This document shows, piece after piece, positions 1 to 7,415 of a stretch of 64,000 bases of DNA. The first letter of the stretch is position 1, and every line of letters starts with the position of its first letter. The stretch lies in NCBI GenBank assembly GCA_030528455.1, contig JAUMYW010000009.1:1-64000 (forward strand), given 5' to 3'. The DNA comes from Neisseria sp. (GTDB lineage: Bacteria > Pseudomonadota > Gammaproteobacteria > Burkholderiales > Neisseriaceae). Under the pieces are notes generated by a model. It made no database searches. It saw only the letters and a list, made by a program, of their open reading frames with translations, and was not told the DNA's origin. The translations under genes and the position numbers were made by a program.

Positions 1-2
1 AA

Positions 3-62
3 CGCTGGCCGGATATTGTGTTCCACGAAACGCGCGAACATTCCGCCAACTTGAACGGGTAA
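3..62 (+). CDS. 3' end of an unidentified CDS (partial)
   Basis: The third frame is open from the window edge and ends in TAA at 60-62, giving a 19-residue tail that finishes in HSANLNG. A perfect uptake-sequence palindrome follows 12 bases later, the usual arrangement after a gene end in this genome. The fragment is too short to name a family, and the call as coding rests only on the open frame and this context. Confidence 0.35.
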   Translation, partial: RWPDIVFHETREHSANLNG

Positions 63-74
63 CTTTGCCGGCAC

Positions 75-100
75 ATGCCGTCTGCAGCTGCAGACGGCAT
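75..100. repeat. Perfect palindrome made of two inverted uptake sequences
   Basis: Two 13-base arms, ATGCCGTCTGCAG and its exact reverse complement, abut with no spacer. Each arm contains the ATGCCGTCTGCA uptake-like word. It lies just after the partial gene at the left edge and could act as its terminator stem, though no T-run follows on the plus strand. Confidence 0.8.
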
Positions 101-123
101 TTCCTCCGCCGGAGGTCGCCGAA

Positions 124-165
124 TAAAAAAACAGCCGCCTGCAATCCCAATTGCAAGGCGGCTGT
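124..165 (-). terminator. Rho-independent terminator of the amino acid binding-protein gene
   Basis: Inverted arms 131-144 and 151-165 (ACAGCCGCC...GGCGGCTGT with one bulge) are followed on the minus strand by a run of seven T (124-130). It lies 20 bases past the stop of the minus-strand lipoprotein gene. Its stem does not use the uptake word. Confidence 0.8.
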
Positions 166-184
166 TTCGCACCAAATGTTTGTT

Positions 185-973
185 TTATTTGTCAAACCAT
201 TTCTTCTCAATTTCTGTACGGGTACCGTCGGTTTCGATAATGCGCAAACCTTCGTTGATTTTCTCGCGCAATCCGTCATTACGACCTTTTTTCAAGGCAA
301 ATCCATATTGCTCTTTGGCAAAAGACGGATCGACAAACATATTATAGGAAGCATCCGGATTGTTGGCGACAAAATGTTTGACAACACCATCGTCCCCAAC
401 TGTCGCATCCACACCGCCCGCACTCAGCTCTTTAAACGCCAAAGGCATATTTTCAAAACGGCGGATCAGCTGGCTGTCTTTGCCCTGCAAATCCTGCAGA
501 ATCAAATCGGCAGTCGTACCGTTCTGTACGGAAACGCTGTGGGTTTTCAATTCTTCAAAAGTTTTGATGTCTTTGCCTTTGTCTCCGGTAACAATCATCT
601 GCGTGGCTTCGTAATACGGATCGGTAAAGTCGACTTTCTCTTTTCGCTCGTCGGTAATCGTGATACTGGCCAAAGCCACATCGCTGTCGCCTTTGTCGAC
701 ATTGGCAAAAATGCCTTCAAACGGTACATTTACAAATTCAAATCTGATGCCTACTTTATCACCGGCAGCAGCCAGCAAATCGCGGGAGAAACCGACAACT
801 TTATCGCCTTCCATATATTCGAAAGGCGCGTAAGCGGCATCGGTTGCCACAATATAGGCTTTGCTTTCTTCTGCAGAAGGTGCGGCAGCGGAAGCATTCT
901 GTGCCGGCTCTTTGGAACAGGCCGCCAGCATCAAAGCGGCCAAGCCCGCCAATACTGCTGTTTTCTTGAACAT
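185..973 (-). CDS. Amino acid ABC transporter substrate-binding lipoprotein
   Basis: This 262-residue protein has a lipoprotein signal peptide with lipobox LAAC and a lipidated Cys19. A low-complexity linker follows, then a family 3 (His/Gln/Arg-type) periplasmic binding fold beginning near residue 41 (ATDAAYAPFEY). It should be anchored to the membrane and capture a polar amino acid for an ABC importer. No permease or ATPase gene adjoins it; the only polar amino acid ATPase in the window is 26 kb away. Several Neisseria amino-acid-binding lipoproteins look like this, and substrate identity cannot be read from sequence. It stands apart from ubiE by 131 bases carrying a single uptake word and has its own terminator. 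Confidence 0.9.
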   Translation of the reverse strand: MFKKTAVLAGLAALMLAACSKEPAQNASAAAPSAEESKAYIVATDAAYAPFEYMEGDKVVGFSRDLLAAAGDKVGIRFEFVNVPFEGIFANVDKGDSDVALASITITDERKEKVDFTDPYYEATQMIVTGDKGKDIKTFEELKTHSVSVQNGTTADLILQDLQGKDSQLIRRFENMPLAFKELSAGGVDATVGDDGVVKHFVANNPDASYNMFVDPSFAKEQYGFALKKGRNDGLREKINEGLRIIETDGTRTEIEKKWFDK

Positions 974-1104
974 GGGATTTCCTCTGTTAAAAATAGTATG
1001 GAAAAAATAAATATAGTGTAAATATACCGTAATTTGCGCTTTTCTGACAAGCTGATGCCGTCTGCAAACAGTTCTGCCGCTTTGCCGGAACGAGCCGACA
1101 CCGC

Positions 1105-1842
1105 TTAAAATTTAACCCCTTTGTGCAGGGCAACCACACCTGCGGTCATATTGTGGTAGTCTACTTTGTCGAAACCGGCTTCCGTCATCATCTGTTTCAA
1201 GGTTTCCTGATCGGGATGCATACGGATGGATTCTGCCAGATATTGGTAGCTGTCGGCATCTTTGGCAATGATTTTTCCCATCAGCGGCAGCAGTTTGAAA
1301 GAATACAAATCATAAGCGGGGGCAAGCGGTTTGAAAACTTTGGAAAACTCCAATACGAGCAGCGTACCGCCCGGTTTCAATACGCGGTACATTTCCTTCA
1401 AAGCAGTATCTTTGTGCGTCATATTGCGCAGGCCGAAGGCAACGGAAACAAGGTTGAAATAATTGTCGGGAAAAGGCAGCTTCTCGGCATCGGCAAGCGA
1501 CACAGGCAGAATCAGACCTTCGTCGAGCAGCCGGTCGCGACCGACCGTCAGCATGGAGGAATTGATGTCGGTCAGCCAGACTTCGCCCTCTTTGCTAACT
1601 CTTTTCGCCCAACCGCGCGACAAGTCGCCCGTACCGCCTGCAATATCCAGCACTTTGTCGCCCTTTTTCAGGCGAGCGGTATTGATGGTGAAATGTTTCC
1701 ACACGCGGTGCAGTCCGCCCGACATGACATCGTTCATGATGTCGTAGTTTTTCGCTACCGAATGGAAAACTTCCGCCACTTTCCCTGCTTTTTCGCTTTC
1801 GTTGACGGTTTGATAGCCAAAATGGGTTTGCTTGTCGCTCAT
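1105..1842 (-). CDS. ubiE: Ubiquinone/menaquinone C-methyltransferase UbiE
   Basis: 245 residues, normal length for UbiE. It carries the SAM-binding motif [11 protein letters not shown] at residues 64-74 and the family stretch [11 protein letters not shown] further on. It methylates the quinone ring carbon in ubiquinone (and, where present, menaquinone) synthesis in the cytoplasm. It starts 15 bases after the DUF971 gene, so the two are probably co-transcribed, a pairing common in proteobacteria. ubiD lies elsewhere in this window on the other strand. Confidence 0.95.
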   Translation of the reverse strand: MSDKQTHFGYQTVNESEKAGKVAEVFHSVAKNYDIMNDVMSGGLHRVWKHFTINTARLKKGDKVLDIAGGTGDLSRGWAKRVSKEGEVWLTDINSSMLTVGRDRLLDEGLILPVSLADAEKLPFPDNYFNLVSVAFGLRNMTHKDTALKEMYRVLKPGGTLLVLEFSKVFKPLAPAYDLYSFKLLPLMGKIIAKDADSYQYLAESIRMHPDQETLKQMMTEAGFDKVDYHNMTAGVVALHKGVKF

Positions 1843-1857
1843 AGCTTGCTTTCTCGT

Positions 1858-2262
1858 TTAATGTTTGCCGCAGGGTCTGTACGTTTTGGCAGAGGGCGTT
1901 GCTGCAGACGGCATACGCGATGCACCCGCCGCTTCCAGGCGTTCCAGATAATCCGCCCACATTGTAGCGTATCCCTGTACTGATTTATATAAATAATCCC
2001 AATCGTAAAGACCGCTGTCGTGGCCGTCCGAAAAGGTTATTTTCAAAGCGTAATTGCCGACTGTTTCCAGTTTCACAATGGTAACGCCCTGTTTGCCCGT
2101 CTGCAGCACTGCCCTGCCCCTTCCGTGTCCGCGCACTTGCGCGCTGGGCGAGTATACCCGCAAAAATTCGGCACTTAGTACTGCCGGACGGCCTTCATAC
2201 ACCAGGCACAATTCGTCTTTGGCTGTATTCAGCCGGATTTCTTCGGGCAGGGGGCTGTTCAC
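1858..2262 (-). CDS. DUF971 (gamma-butyrobetaine hydroxylase-like N-terminal) protein
   Basis: 134 residues from a GTG start at 2262, preceded by AAAGGA at good spacing. An upstream extension of the frame overlaps glpR and is not used. The family domain is a small beta fold also found at the N-terminus of gamma-butyrobetaine hydroxylase. The stretch FSDGHDSGLYDWDYLY is typical. The tail MPSAATPSAKTYRPCGKH includes residues encoded by an uptake word. It lies directly upstream of ubiE, its usual partner, but its function is not established. Confidence 0.85.
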   Translation of the reverse strand: MNSPLPEEIRLNTAKDELCLVYEGRPAVLSAEFLRVYSPSAQVRGHGRGRAVLQTGKQGVTIVKLETVGNYALKITFSDGHDSGLYDWDYLYKSVQGYATMWADYLERLEAAGASRMPSAATPSAKTYRPCGKH

Positions 2263-2299
2263 GGTTATTCCTTTATATCGTTTTTCCGATGATTGTTGC

Positions 2300-3079
2300 T
2301 TAATCTGCCGGACGGGCCGATATATGACAGACAACACCGGATTCTTCCATTTTCCGGCGCAGGCTCTCTTCCGGTTCTTCATCGCTGAACACAACATCGA
2401 ATTCGCCGACCGTGCCCATTCTCACCAATGCGCTGCGGTTGCGCCGACTGTGTTCGAAGGCGAGAAAACGGGTTCGGGCATTGGCCATCATCGCCTGCAT
2501 CACGGTAACTTCTTTATAATCGAAATCGAGCAACGAACCGTCCGCTTCCACGCTGGCCGCACCCAATACGGCATAGTCGGCCTTGAACTGGTTAATGAAA
2601 TCAACCGTTGCCACACCGGTTACGCCGCCGTCCAAAGGCCTGACCACACCCGAAGCGATAATGACGGTGTAATCCGTACGCCCCGACACAATGGCAGCCA
2701 CATGGATATTATTGGTGATAATCCGCAGATTGCCGCGCTTTTTGACCAATGCGGTTGCTACGGCTTCAATCGTTGTGCCTATACTCATGAACAGGCTGGC
2801 TCCGTCGGGAATCTGTTCGGCAATCATGTCGGCAATGCGGGCTTTTTCGGTCTGTAATTTGTTTTTTTCGACCAGATAGGCATTGTTTTGCAGAGCTGCT
2901 CCCGCCGTCGCACCTCCGTGATAGCGGTTCAGCAGTTTTTCTCCGCACAACTCGTTGATGTCGCGGCGTATGGTTTGCGGCGTAACGTCCAGTTCGCGTG
3001 CAAGATGTTCCACCGTCATAAATCCGTTGTCGCGGATTAAACGGACAATGCGTTCGTGTCTGCGGACTTTCGGTGCCAT
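2300..3079 (-). CDS. glpR: DeoR/GlpR-family transcriptional regulator
   Basis: 259 residues. The N-terminal DeoR winged helix spans about residues 6-57 (IVRLIRDNGFMTVEHLA, then TPQTIRRDINELC). A phosphosugar-sensing DeoR C-terminal domain follows at about 75-230, including the SIGTT loop. It resembles GlpR, a repressor of glycerol-3-phosphate genes, but no glycerol genes are near. It begins 7 bases after the lysO stop, so it is probably co-transcribed with that exporter. The true ligand is unknown. Confidence 0.82.
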   Translation of the reverse strand: MAPKVRRHERIVRLIRDNGFMTVEHLARELDVTPQTIRRDINELCGEKLLNRYHGGATAGAALQNNAYLVEKNKLQTEKARIADMIAEQIPDGASLFMSIGTTIEAVATALVKKRGNLRIITNNIHVAAIVSGRTDYTVIIASGVVRPLDGGVTGVATVDFINQFKADYAVLGAASVEADGSLLDFDYKEVTVMQAMMANARTRFLAFEHSRRNRSALVRMGTVGEFDVVFSDEEPEESLRRKMEESGVVCHISARPAD

Positions 3080-3086
3080 AACTTCC

Positions 3087-3995
3087 TTATTTTATCGAGG
3101 AAAACATTACCATCAGAAACGGAGCGGCCAAATTGACGATAAAACCGTAACTGACTGCCAAAGGAACAACTGGCAAACCTCCTGCACTGCGGATAACCGG
3201 CAAGGTAAAATCCAAGCTGGTTGCCCCACCCGCATTGACCGCTGCTGCCGGATAGCGGCGCATCAGCGACGGAATGAACAACAGGGCAAAAAATTCGCGG
3301 GCCAAATCGTTTACCAACGCGATACTGCCCCATACCGCACCGTAGGCTTCGGTCATAATAATGCCAGAGAGCGAATACCAGCCGAACCCCGATGCCATCG
3401 CCAAACCTTTGCTCCATGCGACATCGGGCATAAGCAAGGCAAACAGCAGACCGCCCGCCAGCGTGGCCGCCGTGCCGAGCAAAGCCGTCTGCACCCCGCG
3501 TTTGTTAATCAGGACGTTGTGCAGTTTGATACCGTTGCCGCCGAGTTGTATGCCAACCAGGAACATCAGCAGCATCAAAACATAGCTGCCCGAATGTTCG
3601 TGCGGCAGCCAAATATCGCGAAACATCAAGCCGAACACCACACCTGACAACATACAGGCAATCTGTTTCACGCTGCCTGCCGTGCCCGGACGGCTCTTGC
3701 GTCCGCCCTGTGCCGCCTGCACCTGCCACGGAAAACGCCTGTCAAACCACACCAGCACCAGCATATTCATGCCGACCACGCAGGCAAACAGTAGTCCGGC
3801 AGTCATCAGGATAAACCCCATCTGCCGGCCCAAATCCGCCACCTGCGACAAAGACACGCCGATCAAAGCCAGAATCAGGTAAATCAGCATACCCAAAAGC
3901 TTGTCGGCGGCACGCAGCCAAGGCTTCGGCACGCGGATAAAATAACCCGCAAACAAGGGAGCCAGAATAGAAAAAATTGTCAGTAAACTGTCCAT
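3087..3995 (-). CDS. lysO: LysO-type lysine exporter (DUF340 membrane protein)
   Basis: About 302 residues when started at MDSLLTIFSILAP; ATGs up to 66 bases further upstream exist but lie in or beside a hairpin. The protein has roughly eight hydrophobic segments with the LysO/YbjE layout, including SGFGWYSLSGIIM and the VNAGGATSLDF loop near the end. The E. coli family member exports L-lysine across the inner membrane. No strong ribosome site distinguishes the candidate starts. The glpR-like gene follows 7 bases downstream. Confidence 0.82.
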   Translation of the reverse strand: MDSLLTIFSILAPLFAGYFIRVPKPWLRAADKLLGMLIYLILALIGVSLSQVADLGRQMGFILMTAGLLFACVVGMNMLVLVWFDRRFPWQVQAAQGGRKSRPGTAGSVKQIACMLSGVVFGLMFRDIWLPHEHSGSYVLMLLMFLVGIQLGGNGIKLHNVLINKRGVQTALLGTAATLAGGLLFALLMPDVAWSKGLAMASGFGWYSLSGIIMTEAYGAVWGSIALVNDLAREFFALLFIPSLMRRYPAAAVNAGGATSLDFTLPVIRSAGGLPVVPLAVSYGFIVNLAAPFLMVMFSSIK

Positions 3996-4021
3996 ATTCG
4001 GAAAGTACGGCATTTGCATGC

Positions 4022-4049
4022 GGTATAAGCCGCAAAACCGGCTTATACC
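4022..4049. promoter_or_regulatory. Perfect hairpin upstream of lysO
   Basis: Arms GGTATAAGCCG (4022-4032) and CGGCTTATACC (4039-4049) pair perfectly around a 6-base loop. It lies in the lysO leader, downstream of the fpr stop. No T-run follows on the minus strand, so a simple intrinsic terminator is less likely than an mRNA leader structure or an operator. Confidence 0.55.
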
Positions 4050-4114
4050 TTCTGAAAACACCCCTGCCTTATATATTACAGGCCCAAAGGAGCTTTACAA
4101 AACTTCACAGTATC

Positions 4115-4891
4115 TTATTGATCGACAAAGGCCCGTTCGATCAGGTAGTCGCCGCGCTGGCCCATCTTCGGCGAAGCGGTCAGGCCAAAACCGTCCAAAA
4201 TCGCCGCTGTGTCGCGGTTCATCGCCGTGCTGCCGCACAACATCGCTCGGTCGTCCTGCGGATTCATCGGCGGCAGGCCGATGTCTTCAAACAATTTGCC
4301 ACTTTTGAGCAAATCAGTCAGACGGCCCTGGTGTTCGTAAGGTTCGCGCGACACCACCGGATAATAAATCAGTTTTTCGCGCACCGCCTCGCCCAGATAT
4401 TCGTGTTCGGGCAGCTCCTTTGTGAAACGGTCGTAATAAGCCAAGTCCTGTTTGTAGCGCACGCCGTGTACCAGAATCACTTTTTCAAACTGCTCGTATA
4501 CGTCGGGATCTTTGGTCAGACTCAAAAACGGGGCGATGCCGGTGCCGGTGGAAAGCAGATAGAGATGTTTTCCGGGGTTCAAATCACCCAAAATCAGCGT
4601 GCCGGTGGGCTTTTTGCTGACCAAAACCTCATCGCCCGCTTTCAAATGCTGCAGACGGCTGGTCAAAGGACCGTCCTGAACTTTGATGGAAAAAAACTCC
4701 AAATGCTCTTCCCAGTTGGCCGATGCCACGCTGTACGCACGCATCAGCGGCTTGCCGTCCACCATCAGACCAATCATCACGAATTGACCGTTTTCAAAAC
4801 GCAGGCTCTCGTCGCGCGTACAGGTAAAAGTAAAATAAGCGTCCGTCCAATGATGGACGGAAAGCACGGTTTGGGTGTTGTATGCTGCCAT
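4115..4891 (-). CDS. fpr: Ferredoxin/flavodoxin-NADP+ reductase
   Basis: 258 residues, the usual bacterial FPR length. The FAD-binding motif RAYSVASA sits at about 51-58 and the NADP loop STGTGIAPFLS at about 114-124. The protein ends in a short aromatic-poor tail (YLIERAFVDQ). It passes electrons between NADPH and ferredoxin or flavodoxin in the cytoplasm. A second, more divergent copy lies at 43958-44737. A 105-base gap separates it from the small secreted protein gene upstream, so it may have its own promoter. Confidence 0.93.
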   Translation of the reverse strand: MAAYNTQTVLSVHHWTDAYFTFTCTRDESLRFENGQFVMIGLMVDGKPLMRAYSVASANWEEHLEFFSIKVQDGPLTSRLQHLKAGDEVLVSKKPTGTLILGDLNPGKHLYLLSTGTGIAPFLSLTKDPDVYEQFEKVILVHGVRYKQDLAYYDRFTKELPEHEYLGEAVREKLIYYPVVSREPYEHQGRLTDLLKSGKLFEDIGLPPMNPQDDRAMLCGSTAMNRDTAAILDGFGLTASPKMGQRGDYLIERAFVDQ

Positions 4892-4997
4892 ATTGTTCTT
4901 CCAATACTAAAAAGATTTGACTCGCTCAGGCCGGGCGTTATCCGTTTCGGCTTGCAAAACGGACTTTCTCTGTTTAAAACCTGTTCAAAAATAAAAT

Positions 4998-5486
4998 TCA
5001 GTTTTCCGCAATACAACTGCGTATGCTCTTCTTAAATGATGAAAATTTCTTTTCTTCGGGAAATTGCAGCAGAATGTCGTCTATCAGGCATCGCGAACCG
5101 GTACATTGCAAAACATACCGTACCTTGGTTACCCTGTTTCCCCACTGCAAAAACGTCGCCTCAACCCGGTTGCCGTCCAATATCTTCACTTTCAAGCTCT
5201 TCTTCAACAGCGCATCGCTCCAATCCTGCCCGTTGATAATCGGGTCGTAACCGATGCAGCCTACATAGCCGTCCGGCGTATTGCGTTCGTCTTCTTCAAA
5301 TACTGATAAAAAATCCTGCGTAAATTTATTCGGCATAGCGAAAACATCGGTACGTTTTTCAGAATCGAAATACGGTTTGTAAACGGATTTTACCAGCTCG
5401 ATTTTCTGCAAACGATCCGCACTGCCTGCTGCTGCGGCAGAACAAACCCATAATGCGGCAACCACTGCCCACACATATTTCTTCAT
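4998..5486 (-). CDS. Small secreted protein, DUF3828-like
   Basis: 162 residues with a cleavable signal peptide (MKKYVWAVVAALWVCSAAAA) and no lipobox. The mature part has cysteines (CIGYD, LQCTGSRCLI, SCIAEN) that could form disulfides. The arrangement, with a late WGNRVTKVRYVL strand and LIDDI motif, is reminiscent of periplasmic DUF3828 proteins; that match is from memory and weak. It sits 38 bases upstream of nothing else on its strand except fpr beyond a gap, and 38 bases after msbA. Function unknown. Confidence 0.7.
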   Translation of the reverse strand: MKKYVWAVVAALWVCSAAAAGSADRLQKIELVKSVYKPYFDSEKRTDVFAMPNKFTQDFLSVFEEDERNTPDGYVGCIGYDPIINGQDWSDALLKKSLKVKILDGNRVEATFLQWGNRVTKVRYVLQCTGSRCLIDDILLQFPEEKKFSSFKKSIRSCIAEN

Positions 5487-5524
5487 AACATTTTCCCTAA
5501 ATTATCAAAAAACCGGCTTGCAGA

Positions 5525-7270
5525 TCAGGCCGTCTGAAAACGGAGCAAATCGGCATAGCGTCCGCCGGCTTCGCTCAGTTCCGCGTGCGTACCCTGCTCG
5601 ACAATGCGGCCTTCGTGCATGACGACAATATTGTCGGCGTTTTCCACCGTACTCAGACGATGTGCAATCACAATCGTCGTTCGGTCGGCCATCAGGTTTT
5701 CCAGTGCCGTCTGCACCAGGCGTTCGGATTCGTTGTCCAGAGCACTGGTTGCTTCGTCCAAAATCAAAATCGGCGCGTTTTTCAAAATGGCGCGCGCAAT
5801 CGCCAGACGCTGGCGTTGGCCGCCGGAAAGTTTCATACCGTTTTCGCCGATTTCGGTTTGCAACCCCTGCGGCAGGGCGCGGATAAATTCCCAGGCATTC
5901 GCCGCTTCGGCCGCACGGATAATCTCAGCTTCGTCCGCACCGCTGTTTTCGCCGTAAGCGATATTTTCCGCCACTGTGCCGTTAAACAGCACAACGTCTT
6001 GGCTGACTGCTGCAATCCGGCGGCGCAGACTGTGCAGGCTGTATTCTCGAATATCGGTACCGCCGATGCGAATTTCGCCCGACTGCTGCTCGAAAAAGCG
6101 CGGCAAAAGATTGACCAGCGTGGTTTTGCCGCAACCCGATGCGCCGACCAGCGCGGTAACACTGCCTTTCGGAATACTCAGGTTTACGCCGTCTATGCTG
6201 TTTCGCTCGGCCTGCGGATAGCGGTGGACGATATTGCGAAATTCGATGTCGCCGGTTTCGACAGGCAGAGCAAGCAGACCGTTGTCAGGTTCTTCCGGCT
6301 CGTCTAAAAAGGCAAACACACTTTGTGCCGCAGCCAAACCGCGTTGCAGCGACTGCATAATGCCGGTCATGCGTTTAATCGGGTCGAACATCATCAGCAT
6401 GGCCGACAGGAAAGACATAAAATCGCCCGCACTGAAAGATTTGTTCTGCGCTTGAGTGGCGGCAAAATAGAGGATAAAGGCCAAAGCTGTCGCAATCAGA
6501 AGCTGGGTAATGGCGGAACTGACCGAAGATGCTGCCGCCTGCTTTACACCGTTTTGCCGCACCGATACCGCGACCGCATCGAAACGCCCGCCCTCGTGCC
6601 GCTGCCCGCCGTATACTTTGACCACTCGCGCGCCGTTCACACTTTCCGACAAAACCTGCATCATCTTGCCCAAATGCTGCTGGTTTTGCAGCGAAAGGCG
6701 GCGCAAACGTTTGTTAATCACACGGACGCAGAAACCGACCACCGGCAGCGTAACAAAAGTAATCAGCGTCAGCCGCCAATCAAGCCAGAGCAGCAGGCCG
6801 AGCAGACCGATAACACTGACTCCGTCTTTTGCCAGCACGGTTATCACATTGAACCCTGCCTCGGTGATCTGCGCCGCATCGTTCAGCACGCGCGACAACA
6901 CCCGTCCGCTCGACTGTTCGTTGAAATAACCGGCCGGCAGTTTAAGAATTTTGGCAAACATCTCGTGGCGGATGCGCTGCACCAAATGGCCGGAAAGATA
7001 GCTGGTCGTGTATTCGTTGATGAAATTGAAAATGCCGCGCAGCACAAAGAGACCGACAACCGCAGCGGGCAGCCATGTCATCTTTTCCATATTTTTTTCA
7101 ACGAAACCTTCGTTAATCAACGGCTTGATCAGCCAGGCAAACAAAGGCGCGGTGCCGGCTACCACCAACATCGCCAGCACCGACAGGAGAAACAGCTTCC
7201 AATAGCTTTTCAGATAGCCGAACAAACGCTTGTAGAGCGTGCGATTGTCAATCTTTTGTTCGTTTTCCAT
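5525..7270 (-). CDS. msbA: Lipid A/LOS ABC flippase MsbA
   Basis: 581 residues from MENEQKIDNRTLYK; a longer frame upstream has no family support. An N-terminal six-helix exporter domain is followed by an ATPase domain. Walker A GASGCGKT lies near residue 377, signature LSGGQRQR near 480 and Walker B ILILDEATSALD near 500. This is the half-transporter layout of MsbA, which flips lipid A-core across the inner membrane as a homodimer. It is followed closely by the small secreted protein gene. The DUS-based terminator of pepN lies upstream. Confidence 0.93.
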   Translation of the reverse strand: MENEQKIDNRTLYKRLFGYLKSYWKLFLLSVLAMLVVAGTAPLFAWLIKPLINEGFVEKNMEKMTWLPAAVVGLFVLRGIFNFINEYTTSYLSGHLVQRIRHEMFAKILKLPAGYFNEQSSGRVLSRVLNDAAQITEAGFNVITVLAKDGVSVIGLLGLLLWLDWRLTLITFVTLPVVGFCVRVINKRLRRLSLQNQQHLGKMMQVLSESVNGARVVKVYGGQRHEGGRFDAVAVSVRQNGVKQAAASSVSSAITQLLIATALAFILYFAATQAQNKSFSAGDFMSFLSAMLMMFDPIKRMTGIMQSLQRGLAAAQSVFAFLDEPEEPDNGLLALPVETGDIEFRNIVHRYPQAERNSIDGVNLSIPKGSVTALVGASGCGKTTLVNLLPRFFEQQSGEIRIGGTDIREYSLHSLRRRIAAVSQDVVLFNGTVAENIAYGENSGADEAEIIRAAEAANAWEFIRALPQGLQTEIGENGMKLSGGQRQRLAIARAILKNAPILILDEATSALDNESERLVQTALENLMADRTTIVIAHRLSTVENADNIVVMHEGRIVEQGTHAELSEAGGRYADLLRFQTA

Positions 7271-7340
7271 AAAAGCTGTCCGTTCGGCAAAAATAAACGT
7301 GATTGTAAGGGAAATCAAACGGCCTAACAACGCAGCGCGT

Positions 7341-7395
7341 CCGCCGCATGCCGTCTGCAGCGGGATTTTTCCGTCATGCAGACGGCATGCGGCGG
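7341..7395 (-). terminator. Terminator after pepN with 19-bp uptake-sequence stem
   Basis: Perfect 19-base arms at 7341-7359 and 7377-7395 each contain GCATGCCGTCTGCA, with a 17-base loop. It lies between the pepN stop and the msbA start on the minus strand. It is one of the longest uptake-word stems in the window. No clear T-run follows, so termination strength is uncertain. Confidence 0.7.
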
Positions 7396-7415
7396 CGGTC
7401 CGGCGTTTTCACGTT

